Shown here: one piece after another, positions 50,678-59,593 of the stretch
Layout of the letters: each line of letters opens with the position of its first letter
How positions within the stretch are numbered: the stretch's first letter is position 1
Assembly: GCA_049673305.1 (NCBI GenBank)
Contig: JBATXM010000009.1
Span: forward strand, 62,001-126,000
DNA from: GCA-003244245 sp049673305
Lineage (GTDB): Bacteria; Actinomycetota; Actinomycetes; Mycobacteriales; Pseudonocardiaceae
Reading direction: 5' to 3'
Length of the DNA: 64,000 nucleotides
Position numbers and translations under genes: made by a program
Notes under the pieces: model-generated
The model's input: only the letters and a program-made list of their open reading frames with translations
Told to the model about the DNA's origin: nothing
The model's database searches: none

Positions 50678-51490
50678 TCAAATCTTAGCGACCTGGCTAA
50701 ACGAGAGTTCGACCGGAGTCTCCCGACCGAAGATCGACACCAACACCTTGAGCTTCTGCGCGTCCACGTTGACCTCGTTGATCGTCGCCGGCAACGTGGC
50801 AAACGGACCATCCATGACGGTGACCGACTCACCCACCTCGAAGTCAACCTCGATCGCAGGCTTGGCGCCACCAATGCCTACCGCATGCTTGCCGGCACCG
50901 ACCGGTACCTTGGGCTGCGCCACCCGGGGAGCGAGGAACTTCAGCACCTCGTCCAGGGTCAGCGGCGAGGGCCGCGAGGTGGCACCGACGAAGCCGGTCA
51001 CCCCCGGCGTGTTGCGCACGGCGCTCCACGAGGGGTCGTTAAGGTCCATCCGGACCAGGATGTAGCCGGGCAGCACCTTGCGCTGCACCTGTTTGCGCTG
51101 GCCATTCTTGATCTCGGTGACCTCTTCGGTGGGCACTTCCACCTGGAAGATGTAGTCCTCTACGTCCAGGGTCTGGATCCGGGTCTCCAGGTTCGCCTTC
51201 ACCTTGTTCTCGTAGCCGGCGTAGGAGTGCACCACGTACCACTGGCCCGGAGCGTTGGCCAGCGCGGACCGGAGCTCGTCGACCGGGTCAGCAGGACCGG
51301 GCACCTCGACCTCGGCCGCCTCCGCGTCCTGGTCAGCTTCCGCACTGTTCTCGGCGAGCTCGGGGGTATCGACCTCGGGTGTGTCCACCTCAGGCATATC
51401 GATCTGGGGCGTACCGGCGCCGAACAGCCCCGTCAGCTCCTGCCCGCCTTCGGCGGAAGTCTCTCCGGGGGAAGTCACAGTCGGTCTCAC
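50678..51490 (-). CDS. nusG: Transcription factor NusG with acidic N-terminal extension
   Basis: This 270-residue NusG has the NGN domain (about 86-200, WYVVHSYAGYENKVKANLE) and a C-terminal KOW domain (VGESVTVMDGPFATLPATIN). The first 85 residues are an actinobacteria-type acidic extension with repeats MPEVDTPEVDTPELAE. It acts in elongation control and coupling with S10. It lies directly after secE. Confidence 0.97.
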   Translation of the reverse strand: MRPTVTSPGETSAEGGQELTGLFGAGTPQIDMPEVDTPEVDTPELAENSAEADQDAEAAEVEVPGPADPVDELRSALANAPGQWYVVHSYAGYENKVKANLETRIQTLDVEDYIFQVEVPTEEVTEIKNGQRKQVQRKVLPGYILVRMDLNDPSWSAVRNTPGVTGFVGATSRPSPLTLDEVLKFLAPRVAQPKVPVGAGKHAVGIGGAKPAIEVDFEVGESVTVMDGPFATLPATINEVNVDAQKLKVLVSIFGRETPVELSFSQVAKI

Positions 51491-51560
51491 TTTCTTTCAA
51501 CGTGCGTCATGCCGTGCTGATCGTCAAGGCCAACGCCGGCCATACCGACCGTACCCAGGA

Positions 51561-51869
51561 TCATCCGAACACGGCCAGCACAGCCCTACCCAGCCCCATG
51601 TCTAACAATGCAACGAACGCCACCATGAAGCTGACAAAGACCAGCACGACCGCGGTGTAGACCACCAGCTCCCGGCGGCTTGGCCAGATCACCTTGCTGA
51701 GCTCGGAGACGACCTCGCGGAGGAACCGAACCAGCCGGGCCGGCGCAGCCGTCTTAGCCACAGTGGCGTCGCGAGCCCTGGTGGGCTGGTCCTTGCCGAC
51801 GACCCCAGACCGTCGCACCTCAGCTTGCTCCAACCAGTTCTCCGTTTCGTGGGCGCGATCATCGCTCAC
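51561..51869 (-). CDS. secE: Preprotein translocase subunit SecE
   Basis: At 102 residues it has an N-terminal charged region, the amphipathic helix VRFLREVVSELSKVIWPSRR and one membrane helix. The family signature K-V-x-W-P is present. It precedes nusG by 70 bases. Confidence 0.97.
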   Translation of the reverse strand: MSDDRAHETENWLEQAEVRRSGVVGKDQPTRARDATVAKTAAPARLVRFLREVVSELSKVIWPSRRELVVYTAVVLVFVSFMVAFVALLDMGLGRAVLAVFG

Positions 51870-51932
51870 GCTGGTGATCCTCCACTTCGCCGGACTATCT
51901 GGCGGTTGAACCCTCGCCAGTTCAGGTCAACG

Positions 51933-52005
51933 CAGGGGCGACAGGACTTGAACCTGCAACCTGCGGTTTTGGAGACCGCTGCTCTACCAGTTGAGCTACA
52001 CCCCT
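51933..52005 (-). tRNA. tRNA-Trp (CCA)
   Basis: A full cloverleaf is present: acceptor stem AGGGGTG/CGCCCCT, D arm TAGCTC-AACTGG-TAGAGC, anticodon loop TCTCCAAAA region with anticodon CCA, and T arm GGTTCAAGTCC. The 3' CCA is not encoded. It is located between hadB and secE as in mycobacteria. Confidence 0.97.
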
Positions 52006-52124
52006 TTACCGGACGTCTCCTGCGAACGGTTATCACCGGGCACGAGAGATCCGCTGGTAACCCAGGAACCAGAGTGTATGCCACCAGAGCCAGCCCACAC
52101 CAACTGCCCCGTGCGGCGCAGCGG

Positions 52125-52550
52125 TCAGGCTAGCGCGACGGTAGCGCTGGCTTGGCCTAGCACAGACTGGGCGGCGCAGCGGGCGGTTATAGTGACGATG
52201 ACGGTGCCGTCGTCGCGTCGTTGCGCTACTGTGCCAGAGAATTCGACGAGCGCCCCTTCCGCGTCGTCGGGCACGACGACCGGGCGGGTAAAGCGGGCCG
52301 CGCACTCCACGACAGCGGCCGGGTCACCAGCCCAGGTCGTCACCAGGCGGTTGGCCAGCGCCATGGTGAGCATCCCGTGCGCGATGACGTCAGGTAGTCC
52401 CGCCTCCCGAGCGGCTCGCCCGTTCCAGTGGATCGGGTTGAAGTCGCCGGAAGCTCCGGCGTAGCGGACCAGGTCAGCCCGGGTGACGCGAACCCGCAAC
52501 CCAGGCAGCTCGTCACCTTCAGTGACCTCATCATGGCGGCGCCGGCTCAC
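52125..52550 (-). CDS. hadB: MaoC-like (R)-hydratase subunit, HadB-like
   Basis: This 141-residue hot-dog protein contains the hydratase motif SGDFNPIHW (catalytic Asp and His) followed by HGMLTMALANRLVTTW. The GTG start overlaps the hadA stop (GTGA). In mycobacteria HadB is the catalytic subunit of the (3R)-hydroxyacyl-ACP dehydratase of fatty acid or mycolic acid elongation. In non-mycolate relatives the substrate is uncertain. No hadC follows: the next gene is tRNA-Trp. Confidence 0.88.
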   Translation of the reverse strand: MSRRRHDEVTEGDELPGLRVRVTRADLVRYAGASGDFNPIHWNGRAAREAGLPDVIAHGMLTMALANRLVTTWAGDPAAVVECAARFTRPVVVPDDAEGALVEFSGTVAQRRDDGTVIVTITARCAAQSVLGQASATVALA

Positions 52551-53008
52551 CGGTCTTCTCCCGCGTCGACGCTGCGGACAACCAGCATGGACCGGGCTGT
52601 CGTCACCGGATCGCCGGCAGTGTCCGTGATCTGGCAGCACACCCTGAGCATGTCGTTACCCCCCATGGCACGCACGCCTTCGACATGCAGCGTCGCGGCA
52701 AGCTCATCACCGGCCCGGATCGGCCGATGGTGGGTGAAGGACTGGGTGCCGTGCACCATCCGGCTGTAGTCCAGACCAAGATCGGGGTCGCAGACCAGAG
52801 CGTGCTGCGCGCGCAGGGCCAAGATGATCGCGAAGGTGGGGGGGGCGATCACATCGGAGTACCCGCAAGCTCGGGCCGCGCTGGGATCACGGTAGACGGC
52901 GTCGTCGTCGCCGATGGCCTGGGCGAATTCCCGGATCGTCTCACGCCCCACCTGGTAAGTACCCGCCAAGGGGTAGCAGCGGCCGAGGAAGGTGGGATCT
53001 AGTGCCAT
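52547..53008 (-). CDS. hadA: MaoC-like dehydratase partner, HadA-like
   Basis: This 153-residue hot-dog domain protein starts MALDPTFLGRCYPLAGTYQV, with FAQAIGDDDAVYRD and GYSDVIAPPTFAIIL, typical of HadA. It pairs with HadB, the two genes sharing four bases, as the partner subunit. The frame upstream of 53008 is not conserved. Confidence 0.88.
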   Translation of the reverse strand: MALDPTFLGRCYPLAGTYQVGRETIREFAQAIGDDDAVYRDPSAARACGYSDVIAPPTFAIILALRAQHALVCDPDLGLDYSRMVHGTQSFTHHRPIRAGDELAATLHVEGVRAMGGNDMLRVCCQITDTAGDPVTTARSMLVVRSVDAGEDR

Positions 53009-53040
53009 CCGGGTAAGCCAGCTGGGCAGCGCTGGATGGC

Positions 53041-53205
53041 TCAGCGGGTCTCGCGGTGCGCCCGGTGCGTGTTGCAGTTCGGGCAATACTTGCGGATGGT
53101 GAGCCGGTCAGGGTCGTTGCGCCGGTTCTTCTTGGTGATGTAGTTGCGGTGCTTGCACTCCTCGCACGCCAACGTGATCTTGGGACGAACATCAGTGGCG
53201 GCCAC
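53041..53205 (-). CDS. rpmG: 50S ribosomal protein L33, zinc-ribbon type
   Basis: A GTG at 53205 with AGAGAGG upstream opens a 54-codon frame beginning AATDVRPKITLACEECKHRN after the initiator. Two CxxC pairs (CEEC, CPNC) mark the zinc-containing form. It lies between tRNA-Met and hadA as in mycobacteria. Under zinc limitation a Cys-free paralogue elsewhere may replace it. Confidence 0.93.
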   Translation of the reverse strand: MAATDVRPKITLACEECKHRNYITKKNRRNDPDRLTIRKYCPNCNTHRAHRETR

Positions 53206-53304
53206 GGGTGCCTCTCTCTCGCCGACGCTGTCATCAACTGCTCTGCTGTCATCTACTGCGGTGGGGGCCTGCTACGGCCAGCGCTTCGTGCGCCGGACCG
53301 ATGG

Positions 53305-53377
53305 TAGCGGTGGCCGGACTCGAACCGGCGACACAGCGATTATGAGCCGCTTGCTCTTCCGACTGAGCTACACCGCC
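53305..53377 (-). tRNA. tRNA-Met (CAT, elongator)
   Basis: A cloverleaf is present: acceptor GGCGGTG/CACCGCT, D arm TAGCTC-AGTCGGA-AGAGC, anticodon loop CTCATAA with anticodon CAT, and T arm CCGGTTCGAGTCCGG. The terminal CCA is encoded (to 53302), unlike its tRNA neighbours. Confidence 0.96.
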
Positions 53378-53399
53378 TTCGCGGGCGACCCCTCCCACG

Positions 53400-53472
53400 A
53401 GCCCCAATACGGAATCGAACCGTAGACCTTCTCCTTACCATGGAGACGCTCTGCCGTCTGAGCTATTGGGGC
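53400..53472 (-). tRNA. tRNA-Thr (GGT)
   Basis: A cloverleaf is present: acceptor GCCCCAA/TTGGGGC, D arm TAGCTC-AGACGGC-AGAGC, anticodon loop ATGGTAA with anticodon GGT, and T arm TACGGTTCGATTCCGTA. CCA is not encoded. It is 22 bases upstream of tRNA-Met in transcription order. Confidence 0.96.
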
Positions 53473-53581
53473 AGTTGTCCTCAACCGCTGTCCTCTACTG
53501 GAGCGCAATCCTACACAACCTCGGCCACCCAACCTCGAAGCGGTCCGCGCAACCGCCGATCCAGTGCTCATCGTCGCGTGG

Positions 53582-56182
53582 TTACCGGACCAGGGTGAGG
53601 ACGACGGTCTCCTCGCGCCCTCCGGCGGCGCGGACGGTCCGGGTGGCCAACCAGGCATCGAACCGCTCCGGCCCGAGCGGGCGGGAGATCAGAAAGCCCT
53701 GCGCGACGTCGCAACCCATCTCCATCAGCTGGTCGCGGGTGGCGTCCTGCTCGACTCCCTCGGCGACAACGATCAGCCCGAGGGAGTGGCCGAGCTCGAT
53801 GATGGCGCGGACCACCGCAAGGTCACCGAGATCACTGGCCAGTCCCAGCACGAAGCTCTTGTCGATCTTGACCTCGTCCACCGGCAGGCGCCGCAGGTAG
53901 GCCAGCGACGAGTACCCGGTACCGAAGTCATCCACCGCGATGCGAATACCCAGCTCATGCAGCTCGCGCAGCACCGGCAGCGCGCGTTCCGGATCGCTCA
54001 TCACCGCCGACTCGGTGAGCTCGAAACTCAGGAACGCGGGGGGCACCTGGTGCCGCGCCAGCGCGTCGCTCACCCGGAGGGGAAACCCGGTGTCGGCCAG
54101 GTTGCGCACCGAGAGATTGACCGCGACCGACAGCGACAGCCCACGGTCCAGCCAGCTGCGGCACTGTGCTAAGGAGCGGTCGAGCACGTAGTCGGTGAGC
54201 AGATCGATCAGACCGGTGGTTTCGACGAGGGTAACGAATTCCTCCGGATTGACCATCCCGAACTCCGGGTGGTGCCAGCGCACCAGTGCCTCGACGCCGA
54301 TCACCTGGCGGGTGGACAACGCCAGCTGGGGTTGGAAGTGCACAGCGACCTGCCCAGTGTCCAGCGCATGGCGGAATTGGGTGACCAGTTGAAAACGGCG
54401 CAGCAGGCGCTGACCCATGCTGGGCAGGTAGCTGCGGACGGTCTCCTCACCGCCGCGGGCGGCGCGCAGGGCCACGTCGGCCCGCTGCACCAGGGTATCC
54501 ACATCCCGAGTGGGCTCGGTCCCGGTCAGCGCCACGCCGGCCACCACGCTGCACTCCACGGCGAGCTTGTCGACCGGATAGGGCTCGCTCAGCGCCGCCT
54601 GCACCTGCTCGGCCACCTGAAGCGCCCGTTGCGGGCAGACGTCGACCAGCAGCGCGGCAAACGTGTCCCCCTCAAGGCGGGCAGTGAGCGTCTGGCTTGG
54701 CAGCGCGCGGCGAAGCCGCTCGCCCGCGCCTAGAAGTACTCGATCACCCCAGACGTGGCCCAGCGCATCGTTCACCGATGATCGCAATCCGAGTTCGAGG
54801 ACGAGCACGGCGCACGGTGCCGAGTCCAGGCGCAATACCTCGGTCGCGGCTTTCCGGAAACCGAGCCGGTTACGCAGCTTGGTCAGGCTGTCGTGGTAAG
54901 CGTCGTGTCGTAGCTGGACAAGGAGCCGGCAGTTGTCCAGCGCGGTGGTGAGATGGCTGGCCAACGTCTCGACCAACCGCACGTCGGCCGCCCCGAAGCC
55001 GCGCACCCGAGACTGCCGGTCATGCACCTCGATGACGCCCAGCAGGTGGTCGGCGCCCCGCAGCGCCGCCACGAGCACCTCCGAGACCGCCCTCGTGGTC
55101 AAGGCGCAGGCGATGACCGGGTCCGCGCTGCTGTCCAGCAGACGCCGTACCTGCCCGGTTCGGACCGGCGGGCCAGCTGGCAGGACAGCACTGATGTCGT
55201 CGTGGGAGAGCGGGCAGGGCAGCGCCACGCCAGCGACCACGGTGCGCAGCGCGCCGTGGGCAGATATCCGGTGCAGCACGACGCGGGTGGCGTTGAGCTG
55301 TTCGCGGGCCAGCTCCATGGCGGTGTACCAGGCACCCTCATCCAGCTCCGGCGGTTCCGGTTCGTCCTCGCCACCCCGCCGCACCGCGCCTCGCCCGACG
55401 ACGGCCACCCGCAGGCTGAGGTCGTTGAGCACACCGAGGTCACGGTGGTCACGAAGCAGCCCGTAATAGGCGCGGTACACCCCGGCCGCCGTCACCGCCA
55501 GCAGGCCCACCAGCACCGCGCCCCACGGCACCCGTACCAGTTCCGCGGCGGTGATCCCGAGCGCGGCGTTGAGCAGGCCGGTGAGGTAGACGTGCACCAT
55601 CGGACGCGCACCCTCGCCAGGACGCCGGTGATCCAGCAACACGATGAAAAACCAGCTCAGCCAACACGTGATGGCGTGGGCGATGACGAACCCGGCGAGC
55701 ACCGCGATCCACAGCGGCGGCCAGGGCCAGTGCAGCAGGAACACCAAGCAGGCCAGCAGGTCAGTGAGTGCGACGGTGAGGGTCGCGGAAGAGACGTTGA
55801 ACAACAGCTTGGGCCAGGTGTCGCGGTGCAGCAACCGAGCGATGGCCATAACGCCGACAGCGGCTGCCAGCACGACCGGGCTGGGTAGATACACCAGGCC
55901 GATGACCAGCGGGATGTCGGTGAGCGTAATCCGTGCGCTGTCGCGGTGGACCTCGACCTCGATCGCCAGGGTTCGGGCGATTCCGAATCCCGCCGCCAGC
56001 GCAAGACCCCCGAACAAGCTGCCCAGACTTGGCTTGAGGGAAGCCGTGACCACCAGGGCCGTCCCAGCCACTGCGGCGGCGAGCGTGAGAATGGCCACGA
56101 AGGCGGTCGAGGCCACGGCTCGCCCACGCGAGAGCACGGTGCCCGACGAGCGCCATCTCACGTGCACACGAACCTCCCGCAA
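53582..56182 (-). CDS. Membrane GAF-GGDEF(degenerate)-EAL protein (c-di-GMP phosphodiesterase)
   Basis: This 866-residue protein has about seven membrane segments in the first 270 residues, a GAF-like domain (about 290-430), GGDEF (430-590) and EAL (600-850). The GGDEF signature reads ARLEGDTFAALL: the catalytic GGDEF loop has become EGDTF, so cyclase activity is improbable. The EAL domain keeps EALVRW, NLSVRNL, ELTES, DDFGTGYSSLAYLRRL and EGVEQ, so phosphodiesterase activity is likely. A 27-codon ORF lies upstream on the same strand. Confidence 0.9.
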   Translation of the reverse strand: MREVRVHVRWRSSGTVLSRGRAVASTAFVAILTLAAAVAGTALVVTASLKPSLGSLFGGLALAAGFGIARTLAIEVEVHRDSARITLTDIPLVIGLVYLPSPVVLAAAVGVMAIARLLHRDTWPKLLFNVSSATLTVALTDLLACLVFLLHWPWPPLWIAVLAGFVIAHAITCWLSWFFIVLLDHRRPGEGARPMVHVYLTGLLNAALGITAAELVRVPWGAVLVGLLAVTAAGVYRAYYGLLRDHRDLGVLNDLSLRVAVVGRGAVRRGGEDEPEPPELDEGAWYTAMELAREQLNATRVVLHRISAHGALRTVVAGVALPCPLSHDDISAVLPAGPPVRTGQVRRLLDSSADPVIACALTTRAVSEVLVAALRGADHLLGVIEVHDRQSRVRGFGAADVRLVETLASHLTTALDNCRLLVQLRHDAYHDSLTKLRNRLGFRKAATEVLRLDSAPCAVLVLELGLRSSVNDALGHVWGDRVLLGAGERLRRALPSQTLTARLEGDTFAALLVDVCPQRALQVAEQVQAALSEPYPVDKLAVECSVVAGVALTGTEPTRDVDTLVQRADVALRAARGGEETVRSYLPSMGQRLLRRFQLVTQFRHALDTGQVAVHFQPQLALSTRQVIGVEALVRWHHPEFGMVNPEEFVTLVETTGLIDLLTDYVLDRSLAQCRSWLDRGLSLSVAVNLSVRNLADTGFPLRVSDALARHQVPPAFLSFELTESAVMSDPERALPVLRELHELGIRIAVDDFGTGYSSLAYLRRLPVDEVKIDKSFVLGLASDLGDLAVVRAIIELGHSLGLIVVAEGVEQDATRDQLMEMGCDVAQGFLISRPLGPERFDAWLATRTVRAAGGREETVVLTLVR

Positions 56183-56610
56183 TTGCTCAAGGGCTGTGTC
56201 CTCCCCCGCCCACAGCCCTCGATCAGCACACAGATGTTCGAGCGAACTGAGCTGATGGGGCGGTTTAGGCGGATTGGGAGTAGATCGACGGAAGAAACTC
56301 GGCCGACCTACCCCCGGTACTGGCCAATCTCGACACCGTCGGGGCCACCCTCCGGGCCGAGGGCGATGGTGCTGGTACTAAGAGGGGTCATCATTCACCT
56401 CCAGCTACTCGTCATTCCGGATCAGATAGTTACTAAAAGTGAGATTACCGTTAACTCACTTGGGTGCAGGATAGCTTCTTTAGTGTTGTGTCGCTACTGG
56501 AAAAATCCGGTCCGCCACCGGCGGTCGAACGACGGATGCCGCTGACCGTGTCGCGCCTAGCGTCACCGATCGCTATCGTCTGGTATCGGTATGGCAGAAC
56601 GCGGCGAGGT
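56183..56610 (-). promoter_or_regulatory. Upstream region of the EAL gene, containing a tiny ORF
   Basis: Approximately 430 bases between the EAL gene and purE. The part 56400-56470 is relatively AT-rich (TAGTTACTAAAAGTGAGATT) and is the likely promoter zone. The only coding candidate is the 27-codon ORF at 56308-56391. Confidence 0.4.
56308..56391 (-). CDS. Candidate small peptide, 27 aa
   Basis: ATG at 56391 follows GGAGGT by five to six bases, one of the better ribosome-binding sites here. A second in-frame ATG at 56394 adjoins it. The peptide begins MTPLSTSTIALGPEGG and continues PDGVEIGQYRG before a TAG. It is Gly-rich and polar, without Cys. It might be a leader peptide for the EAL gene 125 bases downstream or a free peptide. 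I do not recognise a family. Confidence 0.4.
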   Translation of the reverse strand: MTPLSTSTIALGPEGGPDGVEIGQYRG

Positions 56611-57102
56611 TTACTCCAACGTGGCGCGCAATGTCGCATTGGAGTCCAGCACCCGCTGAGCCAGCTGCTGCTGAAAGGCCACCATCCGCTGCGCGAGTGC
56701 CGGGTCCGAGGTGGCCAGGATGCGGATCGCGAGCAGCCCGGCGTTGCGCGCCCCGCCGACCGACACCGTCGCGACCGGCACTCCGGCGGGCATCTGCACG
56801 ATGGACAACAGCGAGTCCAGCCCGTCCAGGTGCGCCAGCGGTACCGGCACCCCGATCACCGGCAGCACCGTGGCCGAGGCCACCATCCCGGGCAGGTGCG
56901 CCGCTCCACCAGCCCCAGCGATGATCACCTTCAACCCCCGGCTCGCGGCGTTACGGGCATAGTCGAGCATCCGGTCCGGGGTGCGGTGGGCGGAGACCAC
57001 CGACACCTCGTGGGTCACGCCGAACTCCTTGAGGGCCTGCGCGGCTGCGCGCATCACCGGCCAGTCCGAGTCGCTGCCCATGATCACACCGACCAGGCTC
57101 AC
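56611..57102 (-). CDS. purE: 5-(carboxyamino)imidazole ribonucleotide mutase
   Basis: It converts N5-CAIR to CAIR in purine synthesis. This 163-residue protein has VGVIMGSDSDWPVM (phosphate loop), SAHRTPDRM and AGGAAHLPGM. GTG at 57102 overlaps the purK stop (GTGA); an ATG at 57114 is the alternative. The larger upstream frame lies in purK and is not used. Confidence 0.96.
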   Translation of the reverse strand: MSLVGVIMGSDSDWPVMRAAAQALKEFGVTHEVSVVSAHRTPDRMLDYARNAASRGLKVIIAGAGGAAHLPGMVASATVLPVIGVPVPLAHLDGLDSLLSIVQMPAGVPVATVSVGGARNAGLLAIRILATSDPALAQRMVAFQQQLAQRVLDSNATLRATLE

Positions 57103-58331
57103 GCCGTCTCCCATCCGGGCCCGTGCCCCGAGTGGCCGTCCGACCCGTGCACCGAGTGGCCGTCCGGCCAGGTACCGGTGGACAAAAAAGCAGCCGAGCC
57201 GACCGCCACCTCGCGCACCGACGCCAACCGCGCACCACACACTGTGACGTGCCCAATCTTGCGTCCGGGCCGCTCCGACTTCGCGTACAGGTGCACCTTC
57301 GCCTGGGGGTAGCGGGCCATCAGGTGGTGCACTCGCTCGTCCACACCCATCGTGGGCGGGGTACCAGCGCCCAGTACGTTGGCCATCACGCACGCCGGGG
57401 CACTCGGTGCGGTGGAGCCCAACGGATAGTCCAGCACCGCTCGCAGGTGCTGCTCGAACTGTGACGTCGCCGCGCCCTCGATGGTCCAGTGCCCGCTGTT
57501 GTGCGGGCGCATCGCCAACTCATTCACCAGCAACTCCCCGGTAGGCGTCTCGAACAGCTCGACGGCCAGAACACCGACCACCCCCAGCTGCTCCGCGACG
57601 CGCAACGCCAGCTGTTGGCCGGCCTGCGCGAGCTCGGTATCCAGACCGGGCGCTGGGGCGAGCACCTCCACACAGATCCCGTCCCGCTGCACCGTCTGCA
57701 CCACCGGCCACGCCGCGCCCTGCCCGAACGGCGAGCGGGCCACCAGCGCGGCCAGTTCCCTGCGCATCACCACGCAGTGCTCCACCAGCAACGGGGTGCC
57801 CAGGGCGAGCAGTTCCGCCACCACCTGGCGCGCGCCGGTGGGGGTACTGAGCATCCACAGGCCGCGTCCGTCATAGCCACCGCGGGCCGCCTTGAGCACG
57901 CACGGCCAACCATGCTCGGCACCGAACACCACGGCGTCCCGTGGCCGGGTCACCTCGCGAAATGGCGGGACTGGCACCCCCAGTCCGGTCAGCGCCTGGC
58001 GCATCACCAACTTGTCCTGGGCGTGGCGCAGCGCGTCCGGGCCCGGATACACCACCGCTCCCTCGGCAACCAGTGCCCGCAGGTGCTCGGTGGGAACGTG
58101 CTCATGGTCGACGGTGAGCACGTCACAGCCCACCGCGAACCGGCGCAGCGCGGCCAGATCGTCGGGCTGGCCAAGGACCACATCGGCGGCCACCAGCGCC
58201 GCCGGCTCATCGGGACCGGTAGCCAGCACCCGCAGCGACTGGCCGAGCGCCACAGCGGCCTGGTGGGTCATCCGGGCCAGCTGCCCGGCTCCCACCATGC
58301 CGACGACGGGCAAGCCGGTACGAGGGTCCAC
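57099..58331 (-). CDS. purK: 5-(carboxyamino)imidazole ribonucleotide synthase
   Basis: This ATP-grasp enzyme makes N5-CAIR from AIR, bicarbonate and ATP. The 410-residue protein starts GMVGAGQLARM. Its ATP-grasp signatures ARGGYDGRGLW and VNELAMRPHNSGHWTIEGA are present. The last 20 residues (GHSVHGSDGHSGHGPG) are a His/Gly-rich tail from a repeated GAGTGGCCGTCCG element and are not part of the fold. It forms an operon with purE. Confidence 0.96.
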   Translation of the reverse strand: MDPRTGLPVVGMVGAGQLARMTHQAAVALGQSLRVLATGPDEPAALVAADVVLGQPDDLAALRRFAVGCDVLTVDHEHVPTEHLRALVAEGAVVYPGPDALRHAQDKLVMRQALTGLGVPVPPFREVTRPRDAVVFGAEHGWPCVLKAARGGYDGRGLWMLSTPTGARQVVAELLALGTPLLVEHCVVMRRELAALVARSPFGQGAAWPVVQTVQRDGICVEVLAPAPGLDTELAQAGQQLALRVAEQLGVVGVLAVELFETPTGELLVNELAMRPHNSGHWTIEGAATSQFEQHLRAVLDYPLGSTAPSAPACVMANVLGAGTPPTMGVDERVHHLMARYPQAKVHLYAKSERPGRKIGHVTVCGARLASVREVAVGSAAFLSTGTWPDGHSVHGSDGHSGHGPGWETA

Positions 58332-58365
58332 GAATCAGTGACTTTATCTGGAATCCTCATGCTCC

Positions 58366-58869
58366 ATGGAACCGACAAGAGACGACGTGAGCGACGAGCG
58401 GCAACCAGCCCAGGCCAACGAGGTCAACGAGGACGACGAGGCCGGTCCGGCGTGGGACCGGCTGGAGGATCAGCTCAGTTGGTATGACAGCAAGAGCGTG
58501 GCCGCCCAGCGGGCGTACAAGCGGGTCAAGCTCAGCCAACTCATCATCGGCGCTGTGGTACCAGTCGTCGCCGGCCTCCGAGTCTCCGCCGCGGTCACCG
58601 CGACGCTCGCCGCTTTCGTCGTCGTGGCCGAGGGTGCCCAACAGCTGTACCAGTGGCAGACCAATTGGGTGCTGTACCGCTCCACTGCGGAAGCCCTCAA
58701 GCACGAGAAGTACCTCTACCTCGCCGCCGCCGGCCCCTACCGCGCCGAGGACCGGCCCCGCGTGCTCGCCGAACGTCTCGAAGGCCTGATCTCCCAGGAA
58801 CATGCCAGCTGGACGGAGAGCCGCCAGCACGAAAAGCACACCTCTCCGCCCAGAGCAAAGCACATCTAA
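58366..58869 (+). CDS. DUF4231 membrane protein
   Basis: This 167-residue protein has an acidic N-terminus, LEDQLSWYDSKSVAAQRAYK, two adjacent membrane segments (about 58-92) and a helical C-terminus with LEGLISQEHASW. These are features of the DUF4231 family, which is found near signalling or defence genes; function unknown. It is divergent from purK across a 34-base spacer. Confidence 0.75.
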   Translation: MEPTRDDVSDERQPAQANEVNEDDEAGPAWDRLEDQLSWYDSKSVAAQRAYKRVKLSQLIIGAVVPVVAGLRVSAAVTATLAAFVVVAEGAQQLYQWQTNWVLYRSTAEALKHEKYLYLAAAGPYRAEDRPRVLAERLEGLISQEHASWTESRQHEKHTSPPRAKHI

Positions 58870-58969
58870 CGCAGCGGGCGGCTGGCGGGAATCTCTACCC
58901 GGTCGGGTGTATCAGCGGGCCTTCGGGGCAACTCTGTAACAGCAAAGCCGCCACCCACGAGGGGAAGCT

Positions 58970-59509
58970 ATGCCGGTTACCTGTGAACTTGCCCGGAGGA
59001 CGCGGATCCGCGCCTTTCGGGCCCGGCAGTATGTACTGATCATCGCCGAGGGCGAACTGCCCACACCCGGCATCGACGTCCACATTATCCCGAGCCCGGT
59101 GGAGACCTCTCCCACGCAGTTCACCGTGACGTGCTCCCCCCACCCGGGCATCCGGCGCCAGCGCGTCACTCCCTACCGCGAGACCATCACGGTCCGCTTC
59201 CCCGAAGACCAGCCCACGGTGACAGTTCACCACGCAGAAGGCACCGACCAGGTTGACATCGAGAAATGCGGCGAGGAGCTTTCCTTCTACCTGCGAGCCA
59301 TCGGCGACAATACTGATGAGGCCACCGGCTTTTCGAAGAAGCTCAGTTTCGAGGAAGCGTTCGCCAACGCGCGGACCAACCTTCCACCAGCCCAGTCCCC
59401 CGTCGCAGACTCGTTGGAGCGGATCCAGGTACTCGAGATCGGTGCCCTGTTCGGCAGCATCGCCGGCTTCCACGACATGTTCGTCCGCATCTGCCGCACC
59501 CACGATTGA
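58970..59509 (+). CDS. Hypothetical protein, 179 aa
   Basis: I do not recognise a named family, although sequences of this type occur in Streptomyces. It is soluble and mostly beta in the first 110 residues (RQYVLIIAEGELPTPGIDV). Its C-terminal helical part contains KLSFEEAFANARTNLPP and IQVLEIGALFGSIAGFHDMF. GAGGGGAAGC precedes the ATG. It lies 100 bases after the DUF4231 gene and may share its transcript. Confidence 0.65.
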   Translation: MPVTCELARRTRIRAFRARQYVLIIAEGELPTPGIDVHIIPSPVETSPTQFTVTCSPHPGIRRQRVTPYRETITVRFPEDQPTVTVHHAEGTDQVDIEKCGEELSFYLRAIGDNTDEATGFSKKLSFEEAFANARTNLPPAQSPVADSLERIQVLEIGALFGSIAGFHDMFVRICRTHD

Positions 59510-59593
59510 TCACCAAGACGCCTGCGCTGGCCGTTGATGAGCGTCGGCTGTGCGGCGGGTGCGTGCAACGGTCCGTACACTTCGGCGGTGTCC

